Assembly: GCF_032854445.1 (NCBI RefSeq)
Contig: NC_088305.1
Span: forward strand, 13,315,717 to 13,379,716
Reading direction: 5' to 3'
Length of the DNA stretch: 64,000 bases
DNA from: Liolophura sinensis
Taxonomy: Eukaryota; Mollusca; Polyplacophora; Chitonida; Chitonidae
The notes under the pieces were generated by a model. The model had not been told where the DNA came from and made no database searches. It worked only from the letters and a program-made list of their open reading frames with translations. Every line of letters starts with the position of its first letter. The stretch's first letter is position 1. Below, one piece after another: positions 53,606-64,000 of this stretch. The position numbers and the translations under genes were made by a program.

Positions 53606-54544
53606 TGTTTCATTTAAGAGGCTAAAACAGGAGGAGTGCCCATTCTTCGCCAGATGTTAATCGATTAATCTTGACTTCGGAGATGGACCAACAATGACTG
53701 TAGCTAAGCAACGGTGTTGTATATAAACAAATGCATTAATGTAGCTCGCACTGAGTCCATAAAACATTTCAAAGCATGCACCATATAGGCGTACACAATT
53801 GTGGTGGGATAACAGAGATATTTTGCCATCCAGAATACATGTAACCTCGGTCAAAATGTCCTTGATTTTGTTTACATAAAACCTATATACATCAAATTCG
53901 TACTAAACAGTGTTGGAATCAATATCCTTCTAAACAGTGTTCGAATCAATAGTGATATTGTAATAAATGTACATCCAGTTGTCCACCTCAGGTTGTCATC
54001 AAGTCAGTAGCAGAACTCGAACAGACAGTTACCTGACTCTGAATTTAGTCTATATGAGATTATGCCACAAAAAAGATGGCTTGAAAAATAAGTCTGGTTG
54101 TGTTTGACCAGTTGATGTAAACATTCGCTGCAATATTTGCGTTCCACATTTTGCTCGCTGTAATACGTCCTTTCTCGTCCTCAATACACTGACGAGCAGT
54201 TTCAACATGTTCTAAATTCTACTTTAATAGAGATACCTGACTCTGTATACACAAAACTTCCAGAACATCAACCCAGGAAATGTTACGGGGCTTTAATCGC
54301 GGATTTGGCTTATGTATTAAAGCCACGAAATGACATTATTATCATTTCTAGCTACTATCCGTGATGTGTACGTAACAATTAAACATCAGCTAGAATTAAG
54401 ATTGAATTATGTTCTTTATGTTCATTATACTCTCTCTACGTATACAGTTTATCTTCATCTGCAGTAAAAATAAAAAGGTATGGATCAATAAACGACCAGA
54501 TCAAAAATGCTGACTCAGAAAAAGTATACCACATGTAAGAAAGT
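53606..54544. other. gene-free stretch
   Basis: A short local duplication at about 53908-53950 ('ctaaacagtgttggaatcaa' / 'ctaaacagtgttcgaatcaa'). No exon. Confidence 0.4.
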
Positions 54545-54860
54545 GAGTCTTATGGTTTAGCATCGCACTCAACAATTTTTCAGTCATATCACGACGAAGG
54601 AGTCCCAAGAGTGCATGTAATGTACCTCCTTGTTTAAGGACGGATTTTCACCGCTCTTTTATCCATTGCTGCTTCACTGAGACGACTTACCAAAGGCAAG
54701 TAAGCCGACTCACCCGAGCCATTACACCGATACGGGTCAATCAGTCGTTGCTCTATCCACCTAATGCTAAAGGCCAAGCGAGGAAGTTACAACTTCCTCT
54801 TTTGAGGTCTTAGGTGTGATCCGATCCAGGATTGACCCTTGATCAACTGCTCCCGACCAC
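54545..54860 (+). repeat. dispersed repeat G, long copy
   Basis: 'tagcatcgcactcaacaatt', 'tttcagtcatatcacgacga', 'gtgcatgtaatgtacctcct', 'gagacgacttaccaaaggca', 'accgatacgggtcaatcagt' and 'aaggccaagcgaggaagtta'. I recall similar elements from molluscan genomes. SINE-like, no coding capacity. Confidence 0.6.
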
Positions 54861-56485
54861 ATATAAGATAGTCAACAATAACATTTAACTGTGAAAGATA
54901 TAAACGGATTACTGTGTATATTAATACACGCTATTGCAGCGTTGCTATCCGACATGTCCTCCGTCTTATTACAACATGGGACTGTTATAATGCAGTATAT
55001 GTGGATATTGCTATGTGCCCTTACCTAAGGCTTAATACCAAGTTCAAATCCACTGACTTACCGCGAATTGATTCCTACACAGCCGTTGCGTGCAAACGGA
55101 ACTACAACTGGTAGGTACAAGAAGATAACAGCAACAGGGATCAAAAGCTTGTGTTCTGTGGGCTGCGGTCCGCGAGGCACTATTAATGGCGAAAGAGGTG
55201 TATCTAACGTAGGCCAACTTCACGCTGACTTACAGGTTATCCCGTCTGCAAACTACTGAACACGTTATACCCGATGACAGTGTTCTGGGCATAGTTCACT
55301 TCTTCATTCACAGCCGCAGATACGCCGTGACCAATATTTGCTTTTTGCTTTTTTGCTGAGCCTCTCCAGGCGGTGGTGTCCTTTGATTGAACGTGCTCCT
55401 CCTCACGGCTAGGACACGTGGTGGCCACGCCCACCTTTCCTCAGATATCGCTGTGGGTATGTTTCGGGCTATTTTTATCATATGTTTTATCATAAGTAAG
55501 TGCATGTAAATCGAAATGACCCCTCCCCCCCCCCCCACCCCCGCCCATTGTTCTATATAGTGTACGCTGTATACACTGTTCAGGTGCATGCATTCTATGG
55601 ACACGAAAACAATGATTTGATCGATTATTCCCGATCATATTGCTTAGAAAAATTGTTATTTTTATGTTTTTTTTCTTTCTACGTCCCGTGTTACAGTAGC
55701 CATACAGAGCTTTTTATACATATATATGCTTAGCCCGAGGTTTGAACTCAGATCAGTTACGATTATCGTCAGACACTATAACACGTAATAATGAATCTCT
55801 GGCCAACAAAAATAGTTACAACCTGGGACTGCTCTATACACAATTACAATGCAAAAGGGTGGATATTCGATATCTATGAATGTAACCTACATCTGGATTT
55901 AGGGCCTACGTGTAATGTATGTAATCTTGCAATTCATTACCAATACGTCTACAAATTTACAAAACTATATAGAAACAAAAAAAAAACAACAAAAAAACAA
56001 AAAAAATCACATTTTACTCATATTATATATATGTTACATATTATGATGTATGTATGTATGTAAGTATGTATGTATCTACATATGTATGTATTTATGCGTG
56101 CTTGAGGTTTTACGTCGTACAATTTTCAGTCATATTAGGTGTGTGTGTTCATATACTGTGTTACCATCTTCTTGCAACATGGCAGTGGGAATGGCTGAAT
56201 ATTTGAATATATGTATGTGTGTATATATGCTATATTACTGTGCGTATAGTCGATATTAAAAGCATGTAAATAACCCATGTACTGATCTATGTATATCTGG
56301 GCAACCTCCAATAAATTATCTACAGTTTTGCCCTTCACACACCCACGCTTTACTTCTCAACATAAGTGTTACCGCTTCCAGGTTCATTAATTTATACTGA
56401 CCTAGTTAGTTCAGCAATTTAATAGTATTAAAATATTTGCAAAGCAACCTGAGTATTTACTGTCTGGCTTACATCGTTCTCCGAA

Positions 56486-56488
<3 letters not shown>
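54861..56488. other. gene-free stretch
   Basis: Holds a poly(C) run at about 55524-55537, A-rich tracts near 55977-56010, and an imperfect (ATGT)n tract at 56047-56098. No exon supported. Confidence 0.45.

Positions 56489-56573
<85 letters not shown>
56489..56573. repeat. (AT)n microsatellite
   Basis: About 42 AT dinucleotides. Confidence 0.97.
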
Positions 56574-56576
<3 letters not shown>

Positions 56577-57228
56577 AGACTGTATACATTTTACTTCTGT
56601 ACAGTTTGATCCATTAATATACCTACTATTGTTCTATCCGTTGATCATACACGTTGTGCATAGACCAGGCGGTAACCAGTGTTTTGAGCCTACTACAGCC
56701 GCCTAGCTGACGAGTACGGTTTATATAGGTTTATATATGCTCAACGCGGAACAAGCAGAGACTTGTTAGACATTAACCAGGCAAGACCAGACAAGAACGA
56801 AACGGATCAATTCTATTAACTAGGTCACAAGGTACCAGTCTACCACCTGGCGAAGACGCAAAGTACGAGCCAACCTACAGGTTAAGGCGACATATAAATA
56901 GCTATTTTTAGCCTTGACTACGGTTAAATGTAAAATATGTAGAACGTTAACGTAAGTGCGTTTTTTGTTTTTGTTTTATACAGTTTTGATAGCGCCTCTT
57001 CCTTATCTGAAAGGTGCAAGCCGTACATATTTACGAAATAGACTGTTGTTATAACGACTGAATGCTTCATCCAAAGTAAATAAAATAATTGAAATAAACG
57101 ACATGCTTTCAGAAAAACATGTCATCCTATATATTTTGCCGATTTCTTGAAAACTTTTACAGAGTTATACTAGGCACACACTGAATTTGTACACGTTAAT
57201 AGATGTATTACACGATATAGTTTTGAAA
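56574..57228. other. gene-free stretch
   Basis: No exon or recognised repeat. Confidence 0.4.
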
Positions 57229-57460
57229 CCAATGTGGTCGCAGTGAGTTCGAGTCCAGCACATGCTTGCTTCCTCTCTGGTGAGGAAGAGAGTGAAAATG
57301 TCTGCCAACTACCTGAGGATGGTTGATCGATCGTGTGTTTCACCTGGGCTCTGTCTTGGTTCCTCCCACCATGTTTCTGACCGTCGACGTATATGCACGT
57401 ATAGGTGAAAAAGTTTTGAATGCAGCGTAAAACACCAATGAAATAGGTAAATAAATAAAT
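57229..57460 (+). repeat. SINE-A copy, diverged
   Basis: B-box-like 'gtgagttcgagtcc', 'agcacatgcttgcttcctct', 'ggttcctcccaccatgtttc' and 'gcgtaaaacaccaatgaaat' with an (AAAT)n tail. Confidence 0.8.
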
Positions 57461-57842
57461 CCTTTAACAAAATATCTTTTGTACATTTTCTTAAATACAC
57501 TGGAAACCATGCATGGATGTCACTTAATTTCCGCTAAAAGTGTAGGCTTATGCAATCATCGAAATTATTTAAAGTTTCCATAATGTTTTCTCCATGGCCT
57601 ACCTTGTCAAAAGTTGGCCTAGTGTTAACATCATTTTGAAACAGAAAATCACTTGGCCAGATTATTGCGTTGTTGATTCCAATTCTCACCACTGATGCCC
57701 CTTTCTTAGTATGTAGGCCTACATACATGTTTCTTCAACCACCCTCCCTCAGCACCCATTTTCAAAATGCCATAGGAGGGACGGGAATTGATGGAATACA
57801 ATATTCTGGATGAGAACGGCAGTAATGTTAACGAGAAACCCC

Positions 57843-57844
<2 letters not shown>

Positions 57845-57886
<42 letters not shown>
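57845..57886. repeat. (GT)n microsatellite
   Basis: About 21 GT dinucleotides followed by a T/A-rich tract. Confidence 0.97.
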
Positions 57887-57888
<2 letters not shown>

Positions 57889-58149
57889 AATTTTTTTAAA
57901 TACATTAACTATCATAAATTTGGAATTTCTACCTGTTGGTGGAAATTATTATTACCATTATTAATTTCTACCTGTGAGTTACTAAGATTCAGTTGTGTGG
58001 ATACATATACTGTACTGAATAGTAGGCACGTGTTTCAATTAACTGCCCACAAGAGACGCGTAGGGCCTACCGTCTTCTCATATTCTCTTCCAAACATAAA
58101 TTGACGCGTATCGGGGAAATGTTTTCAGAAGGTACATGTAGGCCCATAG

Positions 58150-58222
58150 ATTTATTTGCGTTGATGTTTTATGCCATACTCAAGAATATTTCACTTATAT
58201 GACCGCGGCCAGCATTATTGCC
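58150..58222 (-). repeat. SINE-A 3' fragment
   Basis: 'tttatttgcgttgatgtttt', 'atgccatactcaagaatatt' and 'tatgaccgcggccagcatta'. It lies about 315 bp upstream of the NDUFA10 start, in its proximal 5' flank. Confidence 0.8.
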
Positions 58223-58536
58223 ATGCTACTTGGTCCATGATAAACAACGCAAAGATATGCCGCCTAGAGCTCCCGGCCTGCTCGCTGCCTAGATCAGAAT
58301 ACAACACTGGGAGTTCCAAGTGATAGCCATACACGAGGAAAAGGTCATAAGGTGCAACTCTTCCCAGCGGCCAGTCTGCACTGTCAGACATGCGCACTTA
58401 TCTGTTCAGCCCGGTATCCGGTAGCAGCAGCCGATGTTTGTTCGTGCAGTGTTAAAAAACTGTACTTTAGCTTAATTTTGCGATGCCACTTGTCGAATGT
58501 TAGCATAATTTTTTGGCGACGATCTAGTTGTTAGCT

Positions 58537-61500
58537 ATGGCAGCACTGTCGGGTGCCAAAATTGGGGCAATCGGCCTCTACATGGGTAAAAATTGCTCCG
58601 CTTTCTTCTGCCGCTCGCGTCAGTTTGCCAAGGTCGGAGTCGTGGGGACGAATCATGTTGCCCATTTGACAGCTACCCACGGGGAGCCATACCCTAGAGC
58701 TAAGCCATGGCCCTACAAAACCCGGGGATACAACGTAATCTACGAATTGTTTGACAAGACCACGAAACGCCTCAATGACAATAGCAAAGTTATCGTTGTA
58801 GAAGGAAATATGGCGTTAGGTAAACATAAACTTGCAGAGGATATCGCAAGAGAGTTCGATCTCCTTTACGTTCCTGCTCCAAAATTTGACGACATCTTCA
58901 TATTATCATGGTCTGGGTTTGATATCAGAGAGCTTGATGAACAACTGCCTAAAGCTGCCCAGTGTTGGGACCTGAAGCGGTTTTACACAGATCCGAATGC
59001 GAAACGAAGCCGAGTTGGATTGTCACAAGTATTTTTCTATATGGACAAAGTGTTCACCTACGCAAAGGCCGTTCATCATATGTTAAGCACAGGTATTAGG
59101 TGCAGTTCATGTTGACAACACAGATGTTAAGTAAAATAATTGCAGATATATAACACTGCTGGTCATTCCTTACCTCTTTTGCGGGTAGTAATGGGCTTCC
59201 TGTGTTTCCTCCTACCATAAAGCTGGACGCCCTCGTATAAGTGCAATATTCTTGTGTACGGTGTAAAGTACCAATCTAAAAATATATAACAATGTGAAAT
59301 GATATGCAGTGTGTCATAGTCCCACAACAACGGTATTTTTTAGGTCCATTTCGGCAGATAAAAGCAGCACCTTCATCCACTTCTGTCTCTGCTTTGTTTT
59401 AGTACTTACCCCAGAGAAAATTCTAACCAAAACCCTGGCATTTTCACAGTATTTTCTTTTTTTCTCTTTACACACCAAATACAAAAATTAAAAATCGCAG
59501 TTATGGATTAAGGGTCCACTTTTATTTGAATTGCACTAAAATATCACTCTTTGGGGGTCAACAGTACATTGCATCTCATTTCGCATAGTGACTTATGGCT
59601 GAGTCAGTTGAATCTGGTGCTAGGCTTTTAGTTACGCAGACACAGGAGTTGGAGGTTCAAATCCTTACCTGGGAAGGCACTCTTACTGTTTGTGGGAAAT
59701 AAGTGGTTGATACAGTGATTCTTCCAGCAATATTGTGTACATATATCTGTACTCTGTTTCCTCAATTCTTTTCACATATGAAAGAGCAACTTTCAGTGCA
59801 TTTTATCCACATTTATAATTTGACTTTTGGAAAAAAAACTACATTGATTGGATTGGGGAACTTCACAAAAAGTATAATTTTATAAGTCTACAAAGATAAA
59901 CACCTTGCAAACATGCGAAAAAGTTGAAGAATTACAGTACATCATGTGTGCAAAAGTTCATCAGCACGTCACAGGTTTAAGTCCATGAATGCCTTTTAAG
60001 TCTTGATGTTCTCTACCCATAAACCTGACCAACATCATGCAGTTGAGAAATTTGTGGCTACACTAGCAAACATCAGTGAATTAATTTGCCTTTCAAAATT
60101 CAGTGCACCTTGTTTTCTTGCCATGGTTTGATGTCAGTTAGTATTGAAGCATCTGGTACATAGCAATAATGCTGTACATAAAATAACATACAATGTTAGA
60201 GATTTCATTTCTAAATTGAATATTTTTTCTTAAAATTTCTTCCACAGGCCAAGGTGTTGTGCTAGTGCGATCTCCTCACAGTGACAATGCTTTTGCCAAC
60301 ACAATGAGGAAGTTTGACTATTATTCCCCGGCAGGTATGAATACTGTGTTGTTGTTGTTTTTTTGATGTCAACTGTAAAAGGAGGTTGTACTCCCATATT
60401 TCAGATATGGAAGTTCAATGTTCTCAATTTCTGTTCTAGAAGTCGGGAGACCCGTGACCAAACCTGGGTCAGGTCATACCAGACTTCAAAAATGGTACTT
60501 GTTGCTGTTACGCTTGGCACTCAGCACTGAGAGGTTAAAGCAAGGAAGTAACTGGTTGGCCCGGTGTCAGCATAATGTGACTGGGTGGGGTGTCATTTCT
60601 TGTATTTTTGGCGTGATACTTTGGCAGCATGGATGTGCCGTGCCACAAGAAGATACAGAACCTGTGCACAAACGTCCTCTTCGTCATATGTCTGAAAAAT
60701 TGTTAAATATGACGTAATACTCCAGCGCACACAAACACTGAATTTGTCTTCCGTTGAAAACATTTCTTGTAGTCCAAAATCAAATCAAAAATCCAAACAC
60801 TATCAAATGGTGATAGTGTGTAAAGAAACTTTGCTAACCCTGCTTCAGGCTTCAGGCTTCACGCACACTTGTGGATGGATAAAAAATTTGAAGATCAAGA
60901 GTGCTACATGTATTTGTAGTCACTGATTTCTATGCTTTTAACATTAATGGTGGAAAGGGCGGCCTGCGACCTACGGTTGGTTATGGTTTCCTCCTGGGCT
61001 CCTCCCGGTTTCCTCCCCACCATGTATTGTCTAATGTGTAACCTATTAACTCATTACTGATACATGTATATTCTCTTCATTTTCTTCTCGGAAGTGGGTG
61101 GGGGTCTCCCTGGTTGAGGGATTAGCATGCTAGTGGAGCAGAGTGACTCAGGAGTCTCTACTAATGTGGTCACTGTGAGTTAAACTCCTGCTGATGTTGG
61201 CTTCCTCTCTGGTCTATGTGGGAAGGTCTGCTAGCAACCTGCAGGTAGCACGGTTTGCTCTCACCATAAGGATAATACTAGCGTTTAGAAGCTGGTAGTA
61301 GTAAGGAAACCACACTGCTCACGGATAACAGACCCAATAAATGTAGTTGTTATCGTTAAGAAACTGCTGGAGTATCCCCTAGGGCTTGATTCAGTTTGTT
61401 CCCACCATAAATTAATTCTGGCGGATATTTTGGGAGTACTTATACCAATCAAATATATAAATCACTTAATCATTTTCTCCTCTGTAGGCCTCAAGTACTA

Positions 61501-63921
61501 CAACATGATCAGAGACAACAGTATTTGTGAAATACTGCATCCCCATGTAACTGTATACCTGGATGCGCCAGTCAGCAAGGTGCGAGAAGGCATCAAGAAG
61601 AGGAATATTGTGAGTAAATAGTGCCAGGGCTCAGTGTGCTAATACTCCCTACAGTATTTCACCTAAAGTTTGGCCCCGTTGAAATGCACTTTCAGAAGTA
61701 TACAAAGGCCTTAAAATGATACTTTTAATATCAATGCTTTGAAAAACTAAAAAATTAATCCAACTTTAGAAAGACAAATTGGTTGTACAATTAGGTGGAT
61801 GAAACAGTAAAGCGAAATGTGTCACTTGAATAAAGCTGAACAGTAATTATTATTTGATATTATACATGTAGGTATGATGTGATATTGTATGCTTTGTGCT
61901 CTTTTTTTTTTGTGATGGTGTATCAGATTGTTGCTCTGCAATATGGCTCATTGAATTATTTCTGGTGATGTGCCTCCGTGGTTGAGGAGGTTAGCACATC
62001 GGCAATGACCTAGGAGCCTTTCACCAATGTGGTGGCTGTGAGTTCAAGTGAAGCTCATGCTGGCGTCCTATCCGTCCGTACATGGAAAGTTCTACCAGCA
62101 CCCTGCAGATGATCGTGGGTTTCCTCCTACCAGAATGCTGGCCGCTGTCGTACACGTGAAATATACTTGAGTGCGTCGTAAAACACCAATCTGATAAATA
62201 AATAAATAAATATAATATTTGTGATGACCTCTACTGACATATGTCCAGTGTTCTGTTGCATAGTAAGGGGAGACAACCAACTTATCTGGCAGTACATGTT
62301 CATATGCTACTTGTGTGTTTTGTATTTACAGCCCCATGAAGTGAACAGTAAGGTGCTAACAGATGAATACATACAATCCATTGACAACGAGTACAAAACC
62401 ACGGTTCTCCCAGACATGAGGTAAGTACCTCAGCAAATCTTCAAAAGTTAGACCTAAAACTGAAATCAACCAGGGTAAATTTATCACTGGTTTGAAGTTC
62501 TGACAAAATATGCATTCAATTTGCGCATCAATGCTCATGGGATTCGGGGCTATCTTATTAGTAAAAGATCTGAGTACCGCGCAATACGTTCAGGCAAATA
62601 GAAATTCATATTATACCAAGTTGACGGCTGTTTTTTACTGTCCTGGTGCAGACTCCACAGAGCCATTTCATGTAAATATTAGATTTCTGATGTCAATTTG
62701 TGTGTCTTTTTTTCTTACAGGCGCCACGGCGCTGTTTTGCAGTATGACTTACGAGAAGATCTAGATTTGGAAATAGTATGTATACCTGAGCAGCAGTTAC
62801 ATGTAATTAAACAGAATTTGACAGGACAGCTTTATAAAGTTGATGTAATGATAAGACTTTACACTTGTTTGCACACTGACTTTTTTTTTTAATTACCATG
62901 TATCGTACTTGTAGTAATAAATTGAGCACATATTTATTTTGCGTCGATTTTCAAGTCGAAAAATGACATAAAAGGTGTGGGTTCTATGTTGGTCTCGGAC
63001 AAGGATTTGTGGATTCCCCTGCTCTCATGTTTGTGGTGATGATAAGCCATTAACACTGACAGTACTGTTGAAGACAACTTATCTTTTACCAGTATGGTGT
63101 GCATATCTCTACATCTCATGTGGGAAAGGTTGTCAGTGACCTGCCAAGCGTAGGTGGTTTGTATCAGGCACTCAGGTTTCCTTGACTTGTAAAACCGTCA
63201 CCTTATAAAGTGAAAAGATTTTGAGAATGATTTTAACCAACGTCCAAATAAACAAATTGGGGTCAAAAACCAGCCCCAAGATTGAGTTTATGGACCAGGG
63301 ATGGATTCCACAAAGACATTTTGGACATAAGTCAAAATTTGAAATACAATCTTAAAGTTTATTTTTCAGTTTTATAAAGTAAAATTTTGTCCACCTCATC
63401 AGTGTTATCTTGATCTAAATGTGTCCAAATTTCAACTTTCAGCACCAACAATGAGTGATGTTGAAAGATGTTCAATTTTGACCTAAGTCAGAAATGGCTT
63501 TGTGGAAACAATCCCTGTCCTCAGGATCACAAACCAATCTTCGACATTTAATTGGCTATGTTCCTTTCCGTTATTTTAGCTGAAATTTGTAATACAATAA
63601 CTTACCCAGAATTTACGTTTTCCAACAAAAATTTGTCCTTTAAATATAAGAAACAACAATTTTAAAGTGATTTTAAATTGTGACTTAAGTCTAAGATTGA
63701 CTTGTGATCCTGGGGCCAGATGTACATATATATACATGCTGCTTGAAATGAGAGATCTGAAGTGCTAACTTCGTTCTGTAATACCACACGTGTGTATAAC
63801 TGTGTTAGGTTGTGGAGGATTTAGAGCGGCTTGACCTGGAGGCATCCCCTGAGGAATACCCAGACCGCTTCCGTGAGTGGACCACGCTGAAGGAGGATGA
63901 GTGGGCGTACTACAGGAAATT
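58537..63921 (+). CDS. NDUFA10: NADH dehydrogenase 1 alpha subcomplex subunit 10, partial (6 exons)
   Basis: Accessory 42 kDa subunit of mitochondrial complex I, a deoxynucleoside-kinase-fold protein on the matrix side. Exons 58537-59092, 60248-60334, 61488-61609, 62332-62420, 62721-62775 and 63809-63921 are all GT-AG with phases that fit. They give about 340 residues, and the last exon is outside the window (human protein about 355). Landmarks: a basic, acid-poor N-terminus fit for mitochondrial import; PKPWPY-like RAKPWPYKTRGYNVIYELFD; the P-loop remnant GNMALGKH (residues 90-97); HMLSTGQGVVLVRS; HPHVTVYLDAPVSKVREGI (the dNK-family VYL segment); EYKTTVLPDM; and LEASPEEYPDRFREW. The Ser/Thr after the P-loop Lys is His, as expected for a non-enzymatic family member. 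Start: first ATG after an upstream stop. Confidence 0.93.
59193..59286 (+). repeat. SINE-A 3' fragment in NDUFA10 intron 1
   Basis: 'tttcctcctaccataaagct', 'ccctcgtataagtgcaatat' and 'tgtgtacggtgtaaagtacc'. Confidence 0.7.
59590..59690 (+). repeat. tRNA-related SINE head
   Basis: 'tggctgagtcagttgaatct' (A-box-like) and 'gttggaggttcaaatcctta' (B-box-like) at about 65 bp spacing look tRNA-derived. The anticodon-arm region does not fold well, so it is a SINE head rather than a functional tRNA. Confidence 0.45.
60505..60700 (+). repeat. dispersed repeat B
   Basis: 'ttggcactcagcactgagag', 'gtaactggttggcccggtgt', 'cataatgtgactgggtgggg', 'ttggcgtgatactttggcag' and 'cgtcctcttcgtcatatg'. The fullest of three copies. 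NDUFA10 intron 2. Confidence 0.7.
60960..61027 (+). repeat. SINE-A internal fragment
   Basis: 'ggcctgcgacctacggttgg' then 'ggtttcctccccaccatg'. Confidence 0.45.
61101..61462 (+). repeat. SINE-A copies, diverged and interrupted
   Basis: Head to middle at 61101-61275 ('ccctggttgaggga', 'caggagtctctactaatgtg', 'tggcttcctctctggtctat'). After about 110 bp of other sequence, a 3' end follows at 61383-61462 ('ttgttcccaccataaattaa', 'ttataccaatcaaatatata'). The last part abuts the acceptor of NDUFA10 exon 3. Confidence 0.6.
61968..62212 (+). mobile_element. SINE-A, near full, in NDUFA10 intron 3
   Basis: Head 'gtgcctccgtggttgaggag', B-box-like 'gtgagttcaagtg', body, 'gcgtcgtaaaacaccaatct' and (AAAT)n. 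It ends about 120 bp before exon 4. Confidence 0.85.
63070..63258 (+). repeat. dispersed repeat C
   Basis: 'aacttatcttttaccagtat', 'atctctacatctcatgtggg', 'gttgtcagtgacctgccaag' and an 'acgtccaaataaacaaattg' tail. Confidence 0.6.
63294..63720. repeat. inverted-repeat element in NDUFA10 intron 5
   Basis: 'ccagggatggattccacaaa' ... 'ataagtcaaaattt' at 63297-63340 recurs inverted at about 63470-63520 ('cctaagtcagaaatggcttt' + 'gtggaaacaatccctg'). The phrase 'aggatcacaaaccaatcttc' at about 63523 recurs in inverted sense at about 63690-63712. It looks like a fold-back element with nested arms. Confidence 0.5.
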
Positions 63922-64000
63922 GTGAGTTCTACTCGACTTTATGTTCTGTGCCCCTGTTTATATATCACAGAGTTACTACAGTTTCATGAAAATGTCACCA

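Overview
The window looks like nuclear DNA of a lophotrochozoan animal, most likely a mollusc. Genes are split into short exons with GT-AG introns, the DNA is AT-rich, and it is crowded with short interspersed elements, fold-back elements, minisatellites and microsatellites. The dominant repeat, called SINE-A here, is about 275 bp. It has a tRNA-like head with A-box-like and B-box-like promoter motifs and an (AAAT)n tail. No bacterial, phage, CRISPR or rRNA feature was found. Species cannot be read from the sequence. Exon boundaries were set by eye from splice sites, phase and family resemblance.

Layout. 1-9548: repeats only, including a fold-back element, two adjacent minisatellites and degenerate direct repeats. 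9549-26730, minus strand: a complete 14-exon gene for an SLC23-type nucleobase-ascorbate transporter (621 codons, all exon phases agree). Its first intron holds about 2.7 kb of minisatellite. 26731-31222: more repeats, with a 94-bp minisatellite. 31223-31828, minus: a secreted, probably GPI-anchored cysteine-containing protein. 31830-43341: mostly repeats (44-bp, 74-bp and CTCAATCC-type arrays) and one possible first exon near 40.9 kb. 43342-45281, plus: a small three-exon candidate gene whose last exon runs past an in-frame TGA into more coding-like sequence. 48644-52707, minus: a five-exon gene for a large protein starting with a UBE2J/Ubc6-like ubiquitin-conjugating domain. 58537-63921, plus: six exons of NDUFA10 (complex I 42 kDa subunit); its end lies beyond the window.

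The genes share no evident pathway: a membrane transporter, a surface protein, a ubiquitin-system protein and a mitochondrial subunit. The most interesting observations concern the transporter gene. A SINE-A insertion has duplicated the splice donor of exon 3 as its target-site duplication. Exons 4-5 carry what look like two compensating frameshifts. The usual QH motif of the first membrane segment reads QQ. Three probable frame breaks in the window lie in or beside homopolymer-like runs, so base-level assembly error must be excluded before biology is inferred.
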